Assembly (NCBI RefSeq): GCF_024713975.1
Contig: NC_091099.1
Span: forward strand, 5,520,501-5,584,500
Reading direction: 5' to 3'
DNA: 64,000 nt
From: Paralichthys olivaceus
Taxonomy: Eukaryota > Chordata > Actinopteri > Pleuronectiformes > Paralichthyidae
Made by a program: the position numbers and the translations under genes. Below, in pieces: positions 11,201 to 23,530 of the stretch (the first letter of the stretch is position 1; every line of letters begins with the position of its first letter). The notes under the pieces are model-generated. The model was given only the letters and a program-made list of their open reading frames with translations. It made no database searches and was not told where the DNA came from.

Positions 11201-12798
11201 GGGTTAAAGGTCAGATATTGTCACAGATATTTGTTATTGTCACTGTACAAGTACAATGAAATTGACACTGTAAAAACAGGATGAAATATATAAACAAAAT
11301 ATAAATATCTATATACAAGGAATTAAAAATAGTGGTGAAATAAAGTGACAAATCCTGTCACAAAGGGACAGTAACTTATTACACTCACTCATTTGCTGCT
11401 GTTTTACACCAGGCAGTCCACACCATTAATTACAACCCGTTGTCTATAATGATGTCACAAATGGATTATGAGGTCGTCTGAAACCAGCACAACATGTTCT
11501 TTTCATTCGGTTTCGGAGAAGCGGCTTCAGCTGGTCTCTGAACGTGTTTGGCTTCGACAAGTGTTCACAGCAGGACACAGGCAGAAATACCCACCATTAA
11601 AAAGCATGATTTATTATTTGATCTTAGAGACGCTTTGGTTACTACAGTTCAACGAGCTGTGCATGCATTGATTTCCACCTGTTTTTAAAATGATCGCTGT
11701 GTGTGACTGAGGGAGGAGTAAAATAATCAAACTATTTGCTCCAGGTTGGACTCACATCGACAAAGGGCTGATCATGTTAACAAGAACACTACGCTTCACT
11801 GTCAAAGAGAAGCTGATAGAGACAAGAACACATTGGCTATTCTGCAGTTATGCAAATACACCAATTAATATGCTTCTGAGGAATAAAGCTTTGTGCAAGA
11901 GTGAGCTCGATAATATCATCTGAAGAACGAGTGGTGCTTCTGTTGTCATATGAGGGAGTGAAGAACGAGGAGGGGGGGGCTGTGTTGTCTCTCAGTGTAC
12001 GTTTTCTCTCTCATGATTTTGTTGACAAAGATTCACAGTAACAAGAATCAGTTCGCTTTGATTTTCTTTCTGCATTTGTTCCCTCTTTTGTTTCTTGTCT
12101 CACAACGACTTGTACCATTGTAATGAAGAAATATCTTCTGTACAGTCGTCTGAAGATGATGTTAACGAGGGCTGAACAACTCCATGAGCCTCATGTGTCC
12201 ATATATGAGTTTATTACAATATGGATCTGTTAACAGAGAAGATTCGTGTTCTGACATACATGCAGATAATCAAACTAAAAAAGCTCAGAGTGCAGCAGAG
12301 GCTTCAGAGTATTATGCCCTCTGGAAGGAAGAAAGATATTAGTCTGCGTCACTTCATTCCCCCACAGACTCTCAAGGTTTGCTTTATCTAAACACACAGA
12401 CAGGCCGGTACCTTCCCTACACAGGCATCATCAATCTTCAGAGGATCTCATAACTTCAGGTCAACCACTGATATACATAGGTGGGTTCAGGCTTGTGTAA
12501 ATCACAAAAATATGCTAAAATCGTAACAATGTACATGAACCAAAGTGTAAATGTAAACTCTGTCACAGTCTGTGGGAAAGAACCATTTTCCTGAATTGTA
12601 AAAGTGAAAGTGCTGCATTTTGTTGTTGGGAAATGGCATCTTGCAAGAGGAGGAGGCCACGGGGGGCTGAGAGGATGTCTGTGAAGTGTATGTAGATCAT
12701 TTACATGCATGTTGTTGCTAAGTGTCAGCTGAGGGGCATGTGGTGAACTAAGCACTTTAAACAGCAAACATTTATATTTTATGTAATTTAGACGTACG
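8243..12798. other. Long intergenic stretch without a gene
   Basis: Only short chance frames are seen. Two small fragments resemble retroposon 3' ends: GCTATAAAAATAAAGTTATC near 9983 and a CACTGTACAAGTACAATGAA segment near 11238. Nothing else is recognised. Confidence 0.5.
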
Positions 12799-13230
12799 TG
12801 TGGTGTCTGAAATGTGTTGTGTTCTTATTAAAGGAAGCTGATCTATGGGTCTGAAGCCCATAGGTCCTGAGGATTCAGAGGTCCATAAGTTTAGGCTCTC
12901 AGAGGAAAACTGAACGTTTACAGTAGGGCATTAGGTCACGGCTCTAACTACCACTCTAAATTTGAGCTGGTGCCTTTCCCTCCATGTTACCAGACAGATG
13001 AGGCTGGCTGGAGGAAAGCCAGATGTGTTTTCTTTAGATTTACAAAAACAACTCTCCTATATAAACAGGGAGTTGAAGCTGTTAGGGAGAAGAGATTCAC
13101 ATTGGCCCCAGATCTCTGCAGTGCTTGTATTGATGCTGAACTTTTTGTAATAAACCTTTTATACAATCAAGACGGTGTCATCGGAGATTCCTTCATCATC
13201 TTCACATCATCGCAACCCCAATATACAACA
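12799..13230 (+). mobile_element. Solo LTR, copy 3, plus orientation
   Basis: Begins TGTGGTGTCTGAAATGTG and ends CCCAATATACAACA. It has a clear TATA box (CTATATAAAC near 13057) and AATAAA near 13149, placed as expected for the U3-R-U5 order. It matches copies 1 and 2 in opposite orientation. The flanking tetranucleotides (TACG and TCGG) do not match, so either the target duplication has decayed or the copy arose by recombination between elements. Confidence 0.75.
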
Positions 13231-13343
13231 TCGGCTTCACCGAAACGCATCTACCAGAATAAGTGACGGGCATATCGCAGCATTAAGTGCTATTATGGGA
13301 TGTAAACATAATTGAACCAGGTGACATCAGCACTGACTGACGG

Positions 13344-13690
13344 GTGAGCTGCTTCCTAACAGGAGACCTGCATGAAGTGACTGATACCGTGACATCATAC
13401 ATCAGTTTTTGTGAGGACATGTGTGTGCCCACCAAGACCTTCCGCACGTACAACAACAACAAACCCTGGTTCACTGCAAAACTCAGGCAGCTCCGTCAGG
13501 CCAAGGAGGAGGCCTACAGACGTGGGGACAGAGAAACACTGACGACCGAGGTGAAAGCAGCTAAGAGGAGCTACGCTGAAAAGATCAAAAACAGCCTTTC
13601 AGCCTGCAGAACATCACAAACTACAGGAGACCATCCCCCAACACTGCAGTGAACAATCAACCGGCTGACGAGCTGGCTAACTACAGTGAC
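13344..13690 (+). pseudogene. LINE ORF2 fragment (endonuclease-to-reverse-transcriptase linker)
   Basis: The translation contains a stretch typical of teleost non-LTR retrotransposon ORF2 proteins between the endonuclease and reverse transcriptase: KPWFTAKLRQLRQAKEEAYR followed by a basic KAAKRSYAEKIKN segment. After LSA the frame shifts and a family-like ITNYRRPSPNT... NNQPADELANY continues in another frame up to about 13690, so a deletion with frameshift has broken it. It starts about 110 bases after LTR copy 3 but is unrelated to it. The clade (Rex1/L2/jockey-like) is a guess. Confidence 0.7.
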
Positions 13691-13792
13691 TATAACTTGT
13701 AACTATGGTTAAGGTTAAAGTAGGTCTCCAGGAAATTACACTGTAAGTCAATGTAATGTCCTCTGAAGTCATGGAGACATGACTGTGTGCAT

Positions 13793-13815
13793 GTGTGTGT
13801 GTGTGTGTGTGTGTT
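13793..13815. repeat. Short (TG)n microsatellite
   Basis: About 23 bases of TG repeat. Confidence 0.85.
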
Positions 13816-14604
13816 CTTTCCAGCTCACTGGGAGATGGAGACAAAATGAGACTATAAACAGTCTCGGTCAGAGGGGAGATTGACGGTGGGAGAGAAAAGA
13901 GGGTGATTTAAGTCATAGAGAGAGAGAGTGTGCCTTTAGTTCTCATCTGTGACATGAAAACCCACCTCTATTAGAAAGTTATTTTGGCACTATACCCCTG
14001 AGAGCAGCTCCGTCGTAAAAATGTCACCACCAAACAGAACAAAATGGTCTGTTTCCCCTGAAAAGACGGTTTCAAAGGCAGCTGTGAGATGTGAAGCCGG
14101 AGGAGGCAGCGGGGCTCCCTGGTGGATAACGCTTACTGAAGATCAGGGGGAGGGGATGTGGCGTTGGAGCAGAAGATAGTGTGCACACGCTGGCTGCAGA
14201 TTTCATCTCTTTAAACACTCCCCGCGTCAACCGGTTTGGAATCAGCAGCGGGAGGCCATGTTTTAGGTCCCCGGGAGCCTGTGGAGAGCGGGTCACTGCT
14301 TGGTGCTCAGTTTGATATGCGAGGATTTTGTTTGTTCTGAGTGACGAGATAGATGGAGCACGGCGGGGAGGACTCTCAGGTAGTTCAAGGTCAAAGCAGA
14401 ACCCAGACGACATGCGGAGATGTGTGGCTGCAGAGAGGATTCTGTTGTGTTGTGACAAGAGCTGTGGAGGGTTGACACCGTAATTACACTCTCATGGGAA
14501 ATTCCTTGCGGTGGTTTTGCTCTGTGATTTTAATAAGCCTTTTTTTCTACTGTCACAAGAAGCTGACACTTCCTAATGATACACTTAAATACACCATTAA
14601 TCTC

Positions 14605-15046
14605 AATAACACACACAGGCCCTTTATTTACACGAGCCGAAAATACGTTTTCACTCCCTCGGAGATGATAAAGCACCTTGTAGCTGCAACAGAGGAAAGA
14701 AGAAGTCGTAGTTTGCTTCCCTCCTCTGCAGCCAGGAAGTTTATTTTATTCTCTCCATCTTCTAAAAGACGAGTACTGAGCATAGCTATATCCTTCTGGT
14801 GTGACAGGTCCCGGGACATATATCCAGCCAAGTCCTCACGTCCCACAGTAAAACTTTTCAGAAACCCCCTGGTGAACTTCTTACCTCTCAATAAAAGTGT
14901 CACATTCAGCGGTGAGCAGACACCACTGCACTGAACACAATGACGAGCGGTCATGAATTCAACTTTATGACCTTTAGGGGGCAGTCTGGTTGTACATCTC
15001 AGGAAGAGGACAAACTGCGTGTACCCACAGAACAAAGTATATATAC
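14605..15046 (-). other. Possible small two-exon transcription unit (or LTR-like relic)
   Basis: On the minus strand the following occur in order: a palindromic TATA motif GTATATATAC (15046-15037); about 30 bases on, a putative exon with an ATG at about 14956; a strong donor GAGAG|GTAAGA (exon end 14885); a 201-base interval; an acceptor CTCTGTTGCAG (exon start 14683); and AATAAA at 14628-14623. Splicing these would join a frame of about 40 residues with no resemblance to a protein I know. The arrangement may be chance, a non-coding RNA, or the remains of an LTR. Overlapping unspliced frames on both strands (14494-14934 plus, 14628-15035 minus) are not recognised either. Confidence 0.2.
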
Positions 15047-15779
15047 TGACATGTACACCTGTCGTGCCACATGATCAAAACCAGTTACCAGATTTAATGC
15101 TGTAGCTGAATGGTGTATATATAATCACAATATGTGAGAAATAACACATAAAAATAAATCTCCAATATGCAAACAACACGCTGACTGGGTTGTGACCTGT
15201 TCAACGGAGCTGAATCTTTTCTCTGCTGCAAAGTTCAAAAATGAATTTTACCATCGCACTTAACAAACAGATGAGATAAGACACACACTTATCAGCACAC
15301 AACACACACTTAACAGATCTGTGGCACAGGCTTATCACTACTTATCACTTCACAAATTATTCACTGGACGTCATTCATACGTCACATGCGACATCCTCTA
15401 AGTACGTAACACTGCACATATTTGCTTTACAGCAGCTCTGTGTAAAGATCATAAACAGGGACACAGCTGCTCTCAGGTAATTATTTGCTCGCTGAGTCTT
15501 TCATGAATCCTGCACATGTGTTGGTTTGATTGCTGTTCTGATTATCATCAGTGTTCGTGCATCAACCACAGATTAAAAATAAACCTGTCTCATTTATCTC
15601 CTCATCTCTGTCTTTACCTGCTCTTTCTTGTGTTTGTTAAATTTGTGCCGTTATTCCTTCAGATGAGGCCCATTCATTATTTCACAGACATCTGCTGCTG
15701 CATTGTTTTCTGATTGACGCCATTTATACACATTTCAATGATGTATGACACACAACACAGAGCAGGAATTTATAAAGAA

Positions 15780-15945
15780 GTTCATCCATTGCATACACTG
15801 CTTATCCTGAGAGGTCGTGGAGGGGCTGCAGCCAATCCCAGGTGACGATGGGGGAGGGACAGGTTACAACCTGGGCTGAGCGCCAAAGGTCTGAGTCCAA
15901 ATGGTCTTGCTATGAGGCAACAGTGCCGCCTGGTTTATAGAGACT
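15780..15945. repeat. Worn dispersed teleost repeat
   Basis: Starts TTCATCCATTGCATACACTGCTTATCC-like and continues with GGGGCTGCAGCCAATCCCAGGTGACGATGGG and a GCTATGAGGCAACAGTGC tail. I recognise this as the ends of a very common fish repeat whose middle part has been deleted here. Family name not assigned. Confidence 0.55.
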
Positions 15946-18900
15946 GATTTTATTACATTTTCCATGAGAGAATTGCCTGGGGCCCCAAGTTGAGCGAGAG
16001 GCCCCCCCGAAAAAAAACAGTTAAATACATACAGTCCACAGCAACAATAGTTTTGTGAGAACGTCCTTTAAAAGCCATGGCTCCGTTCAGACGTGGTATT
16101 AATGTCCGTTCCGAGAGATCTGATCACAAGTAGACAGTGTAAAGTTTGTTAAGCACTGAGGAATGTAAAAATGTTTTCGGTTACGGTGGGCGGTTCTTCA
16201 CATGTGTCCCAGGATGCATTTGTGTTCACACAGCAGAAAAACAATGAGCCCTCATGCAGATGACGACTGAGAGATCGAATCTCAGGACGCATTGAGAACA
16301 CGTTTGGTTGCTTTCCTGCCTGAACTTGCGCTGATCCCATTGTGATCGGATCACTCAGGACGGATGTTAATACCAGGTCTAGGAGCGGCTATGTACGGGA
16401 CACTGCAGCAGCACCAAGTTCAGAAACCCCCCGCCTCTGATTTTACGACAATGGTTTGGTTGGTTATTTTGCTTCCATGTGTGTCCCCTGTCCCCTGTCC
16501 CCTGTCCCCCCAGCTCATTTGACACACTCCTGTTGTTCAGTGTGAACAATGACTTCAGAGAGTTAACAATTCCCTCAGTCTCGTTTGACTGCACTCATGA
16601 GCTAAATCACAGCTGTTTGGGTCAAAAAAAAAAGAATGAGATAATAGTGATAAAATAACAAATGACCTTTGACCTTCTGGCCCTGCCACAATCCAGTCAT
16701 AAAGCGTGACGTCATTCAACTGTCCTCCTATATACAATCAGTGAGCTAAAATTGGATCTGTGTACTTGATTAACTCAAGTCGGGGGCTCAGGTCTGCAGC
16801 TCCACAGGACCGATGAGGGACCATGGGGATATTGATCACATGCTATGTGTGCTGGGAGGTGAGGGAGGAAAATCAGCTACGACCAAAGAGGAGTAATGAG
16901 TGAGAAACATGTGAACCCAGGTCAGCTGTGGTCAGAAAAGAATTTATTTAGGACACACACACTATCACACACACATTTACACACACCAGGTTAAAGTAGG
17001 CGTCGTTGCTGTGATGGATGTAGAAGCTGCAACGAGAACTGAAGCAATTGATCGTTTGATTTGAAGAAAATCAGATCGTAAATCAAATGTTTAACAAAGG
17101 AGGAGTTTTATTCAGGTCCACTGCAATGTTTGGGTTTTTGTTGAAGTTCCAAATAATAAAATTAAAAAGTAAATTTCAATGTGGTTTCATAAGGAGACTG
17201 TTGTTCCCTGGTGGAGATGTGCGTGCTGCTGAGTGACACTAGTTTTGTTGCTGTTTATGTTTAACTCAGGTTTAGAAATATCTGCTGCTAAGCTTATCAC
17301 CTCTGGCTCCAAATTTAACCCACAGGCATGAGAGTGATATCAACCTTTTCCTCTACGGTAAATTTTAAATTTTAAGTGTTGAGCTATTACTAATTTCTAA
17401 GATCTTTGCCGTGACGTGACGCAGACAAACAAGGAAAGCACTCTCATTTAAAGGTACATTTAACAGCATTTACTCATTTTACTTATTTAAGGCAACATCT
17501 GGTGCTTTTTAAACATTTCATCCATATTTTTCTTCAGATTTAAACCCTGAAAGACCTCAGAAACAAACAAACCAACATGTCTCTTATATTATGTCTCTTT
17601 CCTGAGAACGCCTCTCCTCGTCTCGTGTTAGGAACATCACTAATGCCTCCAGGTAGTACACAGGGGTCCAGCTCTTGAGTGATCCGATTGTTGAGATCCC
17701 ATTAGCCATATCATCAGACCCTGCAAACCACGGATGTGAAGAGATCTCAGAATCCAGATAAAAAGGCTCAGAGTGGTGTTGTAGCATAGCAACAGATCAA
17801 TATAGAGAAGGAAAACTGAATCTTTGGAGTTTTAGACTGATTCATTTTATGACTATGAAGAAAAGCAGCTTCAGTGTTTGGTGGGGGCACAAAGATTCTC
17901 CATTTAAAGCTGCTGTAATCAACATGTGTTAATTTAATAAAAACATTGTACTTCCTGACTGTCTTTTCAATAATTTTTTTGGTTTCAGGGAATTAAAACT
18001 TTCAGTTTTCTGTCTCGCCACTTTAACCAAAGGGCACAATGCTTTCAGACACTGAACTCCTGAGATCTCCTCACTTTCTCTGGACCCCTAGTATTTCAAA
18101 ATCTGCAGAAAGTCAGATGTGTGCACAAAAAACGAATATTTTTCGGTGAGAAAGACACACAGGTAGAAGTTTGAAGTGATATGAGTGGTGTTGATGTGCT
18201 CATCATCATCTAATCATGTGATCTCCGCAGTGGAATTAATACGTTACTTCCTGCCTCAGCGTGCTGCACCCCACTGGACCACCACTCACCTGAATAATGT
18301 GGAGGATTTGTTGCTGTGTTGAATGCACCTTTGCAGCGAAAATGTGTGAAAGGCAAACTGCAGATGAAGTCCGGACCCAATTCTCCAAACTTTATCAGTA
18401 GGTCATGTCCGAAAAACAGATTAATTAATCTGTTTTGGAACATTAGGCAGCTGAACATCCCTCATGAGTCAGTGGAGACCACACTGTAAATAAAGATGGA
18501 TGACATGAAAGCTCCTGAAAAGTGAAGCCAGACTAACTTGATAGCCCTCTGGTTGCTATGCTGCAGTACAGACCATAAACCTAAAGATGGTTTCAGTCGT
18601 TCTAGGCAAGTCTATGATTAACATTTTTCTCTCCAAATGGAAACTAATGTTGCTCATTAGCCCTAGAATGTGTTTGCAATTCCTTCTTTGTATCAAAAGG
18701 TGATAATATCAGAGTTCTTGTCGTAAATGTAGTTAATTCAGCTTTTCAATAGATGCCTACAGTATTCTGACATGTTTTAAGATGCATTCAAGTAAAAAAC
18801 GTATTTTTTGTTTGGACATACATGTGTATCAGTGCTGAACTGCATTATACAAATCACATTACTTCTGCATCACTTAATTTTCCACAGTTTATAACCAGGC

Positions 18901-20620
18901 TACATCTATTCATGAGGTGATATTCTATATAAGATTTCACACTATGGTTATGTCCCTCTCTCTCCAGATCACGCCAGCCTCCAGTTCAGGCAGGTTCTGG
19001 TGGGTTCTTGGTGTTTATCGCAATAATGGAAAGTCTTTCATGTGCTGCATGGCTGAAACGGTGGAAATTCATCTTTCAGCTCCACCGAACAACAAATTTA
19101 TTTTTTCTTCAAACCTTTTTTCATTATTATACTCGGCTCTATTGAAATGGTCACAGGCTGCCTGACCAAACATCCTGGATGTGAAGTGGGAATTCATTAT
19201 ATCCTTAATGAAAAAAAGAGAATAAACATCATAATGGAGGAAAGATAAAAGAACCACATGATGGATCGTTCACTCATTTTTCTGTGACCATGCAGGATCG
19301 AACTGACTGAATCTGAATATATATACGGTGAATGCACATCATTTATTTGAACTACGTATGTGTAATCTTTTTAAAGATCACCAGTGAATAATCTGAAACT
19401 GAAACCTCTTTGATAACTGGATTACTTTTGTTCTTTGTGTTTCCACGGTGAATAGCTTGTCAGGTTGTTTCCTGACAGCGGGTCAGTCGATAATGACGGA
19501 GCACTGTGTCGGCCCCCAGATCAATACTATTTTTCTCACGCTTCCTCGGGCGATCTGATTTAATAACTCTAAGATGTTGCATATCAAATTGTGCCGTTAA
19601 ATACAGTCGTCATGTTGTCAGACGGTGAGTGATGATATTTGTTTCAACTTCTTCACTACATCGCCTCTCCTCTTTTTGAATTTGCGATCCAATTGACACT
19701 GACACACGAAACACTGGAGCAGATCTAAGAGGAGCAAAGTTTTGGTTTTGTGGTAAATTCAGTGCTCAGACAGTTGAGCTCACACAAAAGGCAGGACAGA
19801 GCTCAAAGCAACTACTTGCAACATTTAACCTTAAAATAGCAGCTTAAACATTAGTTGGACGGTTCACTGACCTGAGCAGGAACCATCGCCTGTGAGAAGT
19901 GTGTAACTGGCTGATAGTCGGAGCTTAAATTGCCAGAATCAGAAACACTAGATCAGTTAAAAAGGTTCAGTGGTCATTAAAGCTTGTGTCTCCAACAGTT
20001 AGTGAGAAAACTTTCAAAATATGAAGAATTCTCAACAGAGTTTGGTGAATTTGTTACAGCTCTGGTTCAAGGGGCTGGGGATCATGGGTAATATCCACGC
20101 TTAGTTGTTTTTCAGTTCAGCGGGTGAGACGACACAGACAGAGGTTGTTTGTTTTTTTTTTACATGCAACCACTTGATGACCATATGTGGCTGCAGAGGG
20201 CGCTGTTGCTCAGTGACTCAGTGTTGCTTTAAAGTGATACTGCAAAGTTAAATAAAAAATTTTTGAGTTGTAAACTAAATAATATGACTCCTCTTCAACG
20301 AAAGGTATTGACACTAGTTTTAATGTCACATTCATTAGCCTACCTTAAAATTACCTACGTTTACTGGTTGAACGCCGCTCAGTGTTTCATCCATCTGGGA
20401 TGTGTTTGCTTCATGACACTGATACGTATTTGAAAAGGTTAAAACCCTCTAAACAAAGGTGCGTCCTAAGGGGGGGTGTAACACTCAAATGTTTAATGGG
20501 ATGACTTAGAGACATTAACCATTATTTATTCATCATATCTCAGTTTTTCATTTCTAAATGACAGTTTGTAGAACTGTGTACAGAGCAAAGTGTAAATAAA
20601 GGGTTAACATCCAGTGATCT
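15946..20620. other. Gene-poor stretch
   Basis: No recognisable coding sequence. A short tandem of the 7-mer TCCCCTG lies near 16483-16508. A fragment near 17180-17220 (GTGGTTTCATAAGGAGACTGTTG) resembles the teleost repeat copy at 47850. Confidence 0.5.
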
Positions 20621-20629
20621 GTAATCTCA

Positions 20630-22620
20630 CCAGTCACAGCGCTCAATCATCCTAATCAAATTTTCACAAACCAATGTGCACGAGCCGACGCTTCTTGCTA
20701 TCTCTTCTGAACTATGCATTTTCTATTGGCAGCACTGGGTTTACACACATCTCCCATTTGAGATGAGGCCATCTTGTTTATCCCATTACAGACAGGAGCT
20801 CTGATTCTAAGAGCCTCCTGAAAAATGTAATTTGGCCCGATAAGCCAATAAATGCTCGTTCATCAGTTTAGTGTTCAAATCCATTAAAGGAGCACTCAAG
20901 TCAGCAGAACAGACGGAAAATAAAAAATGACTGAGTTCAAGCGGAGCCTTGAAAGACACTCATTGTCTTGAAGGATCTGAGAAATAAGCCTCTGCATCTC
21001 AGCTGAAGGTCAGTGATTGAAACTGGGAAAAGACAAATCAAAGTTCATTTTCTGAAAGTCTGCAAAGTTATAGCACACGAGTTTAAACCTAAAAACCTGC
21101 AGAGCTGCCCTCCGGTTGGCGGCTTCGAGCGGGACCACATGACACCCCGGCTCAGGTGGTTAACAGATCACACCAATTAATCCAGTGAAGTGAACCCAAC
21201 AGAGTGAACTGTTCTGGAAAAACGCCAGCGGATCCCAGCGACACACGAGGTCCGCTGGGTCTAGCCGGGCTTAAACTGTCTACAGGGAGGCAGAAGACGA
21301 GATGCTTCACATTAATTAAATCTGCCATATGTTGGCGCTCTCCTCACATCCCAGTCCCACGACACAGCAGATGCAACAAACTATCAGTTGTTTCAGAGAT
21401 GAAATCTATCAGGACTTGAACATGAGAGAGCAAGTGAATCAGCCTATCGCTGCCTCTGTCCTCGTCCAGGTAGGTTTTCACAGCTTGGCACACGCTCCTC
21501 TATCTGAAAAATCGCCAAAGGGACACGTGGTCTGTCCTGTTATTTGGTGCACTGCAATATCATTCAGAATAAATATATATAGTAAATAGTGTTTTTGGGG
21601 GGGTTGTTTTTCATTCTGGGTGTTAATTGACGGCTTCACATGCATCAGAGGTAACTTCAGACGGATCATTGCAAGTTCTTTTCTTTTAATTTGATTTATG
21701 ATGGAGTAATTGCACACAATGTGTCTCACATAAGCTACTTTCAGTGGCATCGAGAGAGTCCTGATCTCTGCTGCAGTCGTCTCCTCAGCTCCGGAGCCAG
21801 ATAATGTCTGTCGAGAGCGCCGTCATCAAGGAGTTTGTGAGGTCTTTATTGCCACTAATTAGTTTGCTGTCTTTGAGAACCCCTGAAGGCCTCGTCAGTT
21901 TGTTCTTTGTTGTGATCAGGCTGCCGTGCTTCTATTTTTCTTTATATTCTCTGTAGTAAGTTTGTAGTGGATGAACTCTCCGGGTGCTGCGGTCGAAGGC
22001 GCGCTGGTGGAGCAAAGCTTGATGGGTCTCTGGATCAATAATTCCTCAAACTGCATCAACAGGGATTAACTACCCCTCAGAGAGAGCTTCTCAGGTCAAA
22101 GCTCGGCTCATTTAACAGCTAATTAGATGCTTTCTATTCAGCATATGGTTCTTGTAAAGCATCTGCACAACATACAGTTAACGCTGAATATGCACAGGCT
22201 GGTCAGTGGGAAAACTGCGTGCCTGCTTTGGCTGACAATGAGTACGATCTGTGGCCTCAAGTATTTTTCGCCTTCAGTCGCTTTTAAAATTTCTGCTTCA
22301 TTTTTGTTTTGATCAATAACGGCACATCGCCTGCAGCATATTCATCCAATTGAGTGATGTCAAATGGTCTGGTGCAGGTTTTTGAGCTCAATTCTTTTTA
22401 AAGCCAGAGCAAATCATGGTAACGCTGGAGTCGAGCATCAATTCTCCCCCAATTACCCGATCAATCAAGCCAGCACGTCACTGGCAACTTCCTCTTCCTA
22501 TTAGATTTCAAGACAAATGGTGCAGCAGATTCTCTGTTCATTACCCGTCAGTTACCGAGCCAAACGTCTATCTGGGTTTTGCGGTAGCCATGCTCGCGCT
22601 TTCTCTCTCTCTCTCTCTGC
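20630..22620. other. Possible conserved non-coding region
   Basis: This part of the gene desert looks unlike its surroundings. It lacks simple repeats and transposon words and contains runs of homeobox-type and HMG-type words (for example AATTTGGCCCGATAAG near 20830, AGCTAATTAGATGC near 22115, and CAATTACCCGATCAATC near 22450). I infer possible developmental enhancers; comparison with other fish is needed to tell. No gene is seen. Confidence 0.2.
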
Positions 22621-23319
22621 GATGTGGCTGCAGCCCGTGTGTGTTGTGTGTGTGGAATTATACGCAGAGGAGGCCAGACTACAGGTCCCTTCATAACAGA
22701 CCCCTCTGATTATATTTATGAAATTCAATTACTCTGACACAGACAGATGGACTTGCTGTCAGAGGGGACGCTCGTCATTTGTTAGCATCAGGCCGACATG
22801 TCAGCCCTGAGGTACTGATGGGAGCACGACTGTGTGACTGGAAACAAAAGAAGGGAGGCATAGAAAGAGAGGGAGGGGAGGAGGAGCTGATGGTGTCATT
22901 TAAAAGAACAGTTTAACATTGACTGTCTTTCTGAGAGAAAATTGGAAAAAAACAGTCTCAATCTCACGTCAGTGTGTTAAACTCAAAGCTGGAATCAGGA
23001 TGAGTTTAGAATGAAGTCTTTTCCTGTTTTAAGTTGAAATAAACCAAGACGTTTGTCTCTGGAGCAGCTTCCTGTTCAGAGTGAGTCACCGTTACTAGAT
23101 GGCCTTATATTCAAAATGTCTCATCTTTATTGAATCCAAATAATTCTTCTAATTTTGGCCATGGACAAGTTGCCAACACATCACAGGGTTGATACCACTC
23201 ACACCAAATCTCCAATTAAAGGTTCAGGAATCTATTGGTAGAAACCGAATATGAATTCATCCAAGTGATGTTTTCACTAAAGTGTAACATCGGAATTGTA
23301 CAAATTATATTTTACTTTA

Positions 23320-23530
23320 CCCTAGAATGAGCCTTTTATATCTAAATACTTTATATCTACATCGAGAGAGGGTCCTCTCTATGGAGGCAGCCATGTTTTT
23401 TTACAGTAATCCAAACTGGACAATCTAAACAACTTTGAGATTTTATGACAACTGAAGCTACCACAGGTTCTCTCTCATGTTGGAAGAGGAGGGTGAAGTG
23501 AGGGGAGTTCAGCTGCAACAGGCAACTTCA
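23320..23530. repeat. Dispersed teleost repeat, same family as 25218-25445
   Basis: Shares ordered words with the next copy: TTTTACAGTA.TCCA.ACTGGACAA, TTTTATGACAACTG, CCACAGGTTCTC, and TTCAGCTGCAACA.GCAA. The ends are eroded. Confidence 0.55.

Noticed and set aside
14494..14934. 146-codon frame beginning with ATG
   Set aside because: No signal of a known family, no conserved-looking motif, and an equally long frame on the other strand. I kept only the motif arrangement as a weak note.
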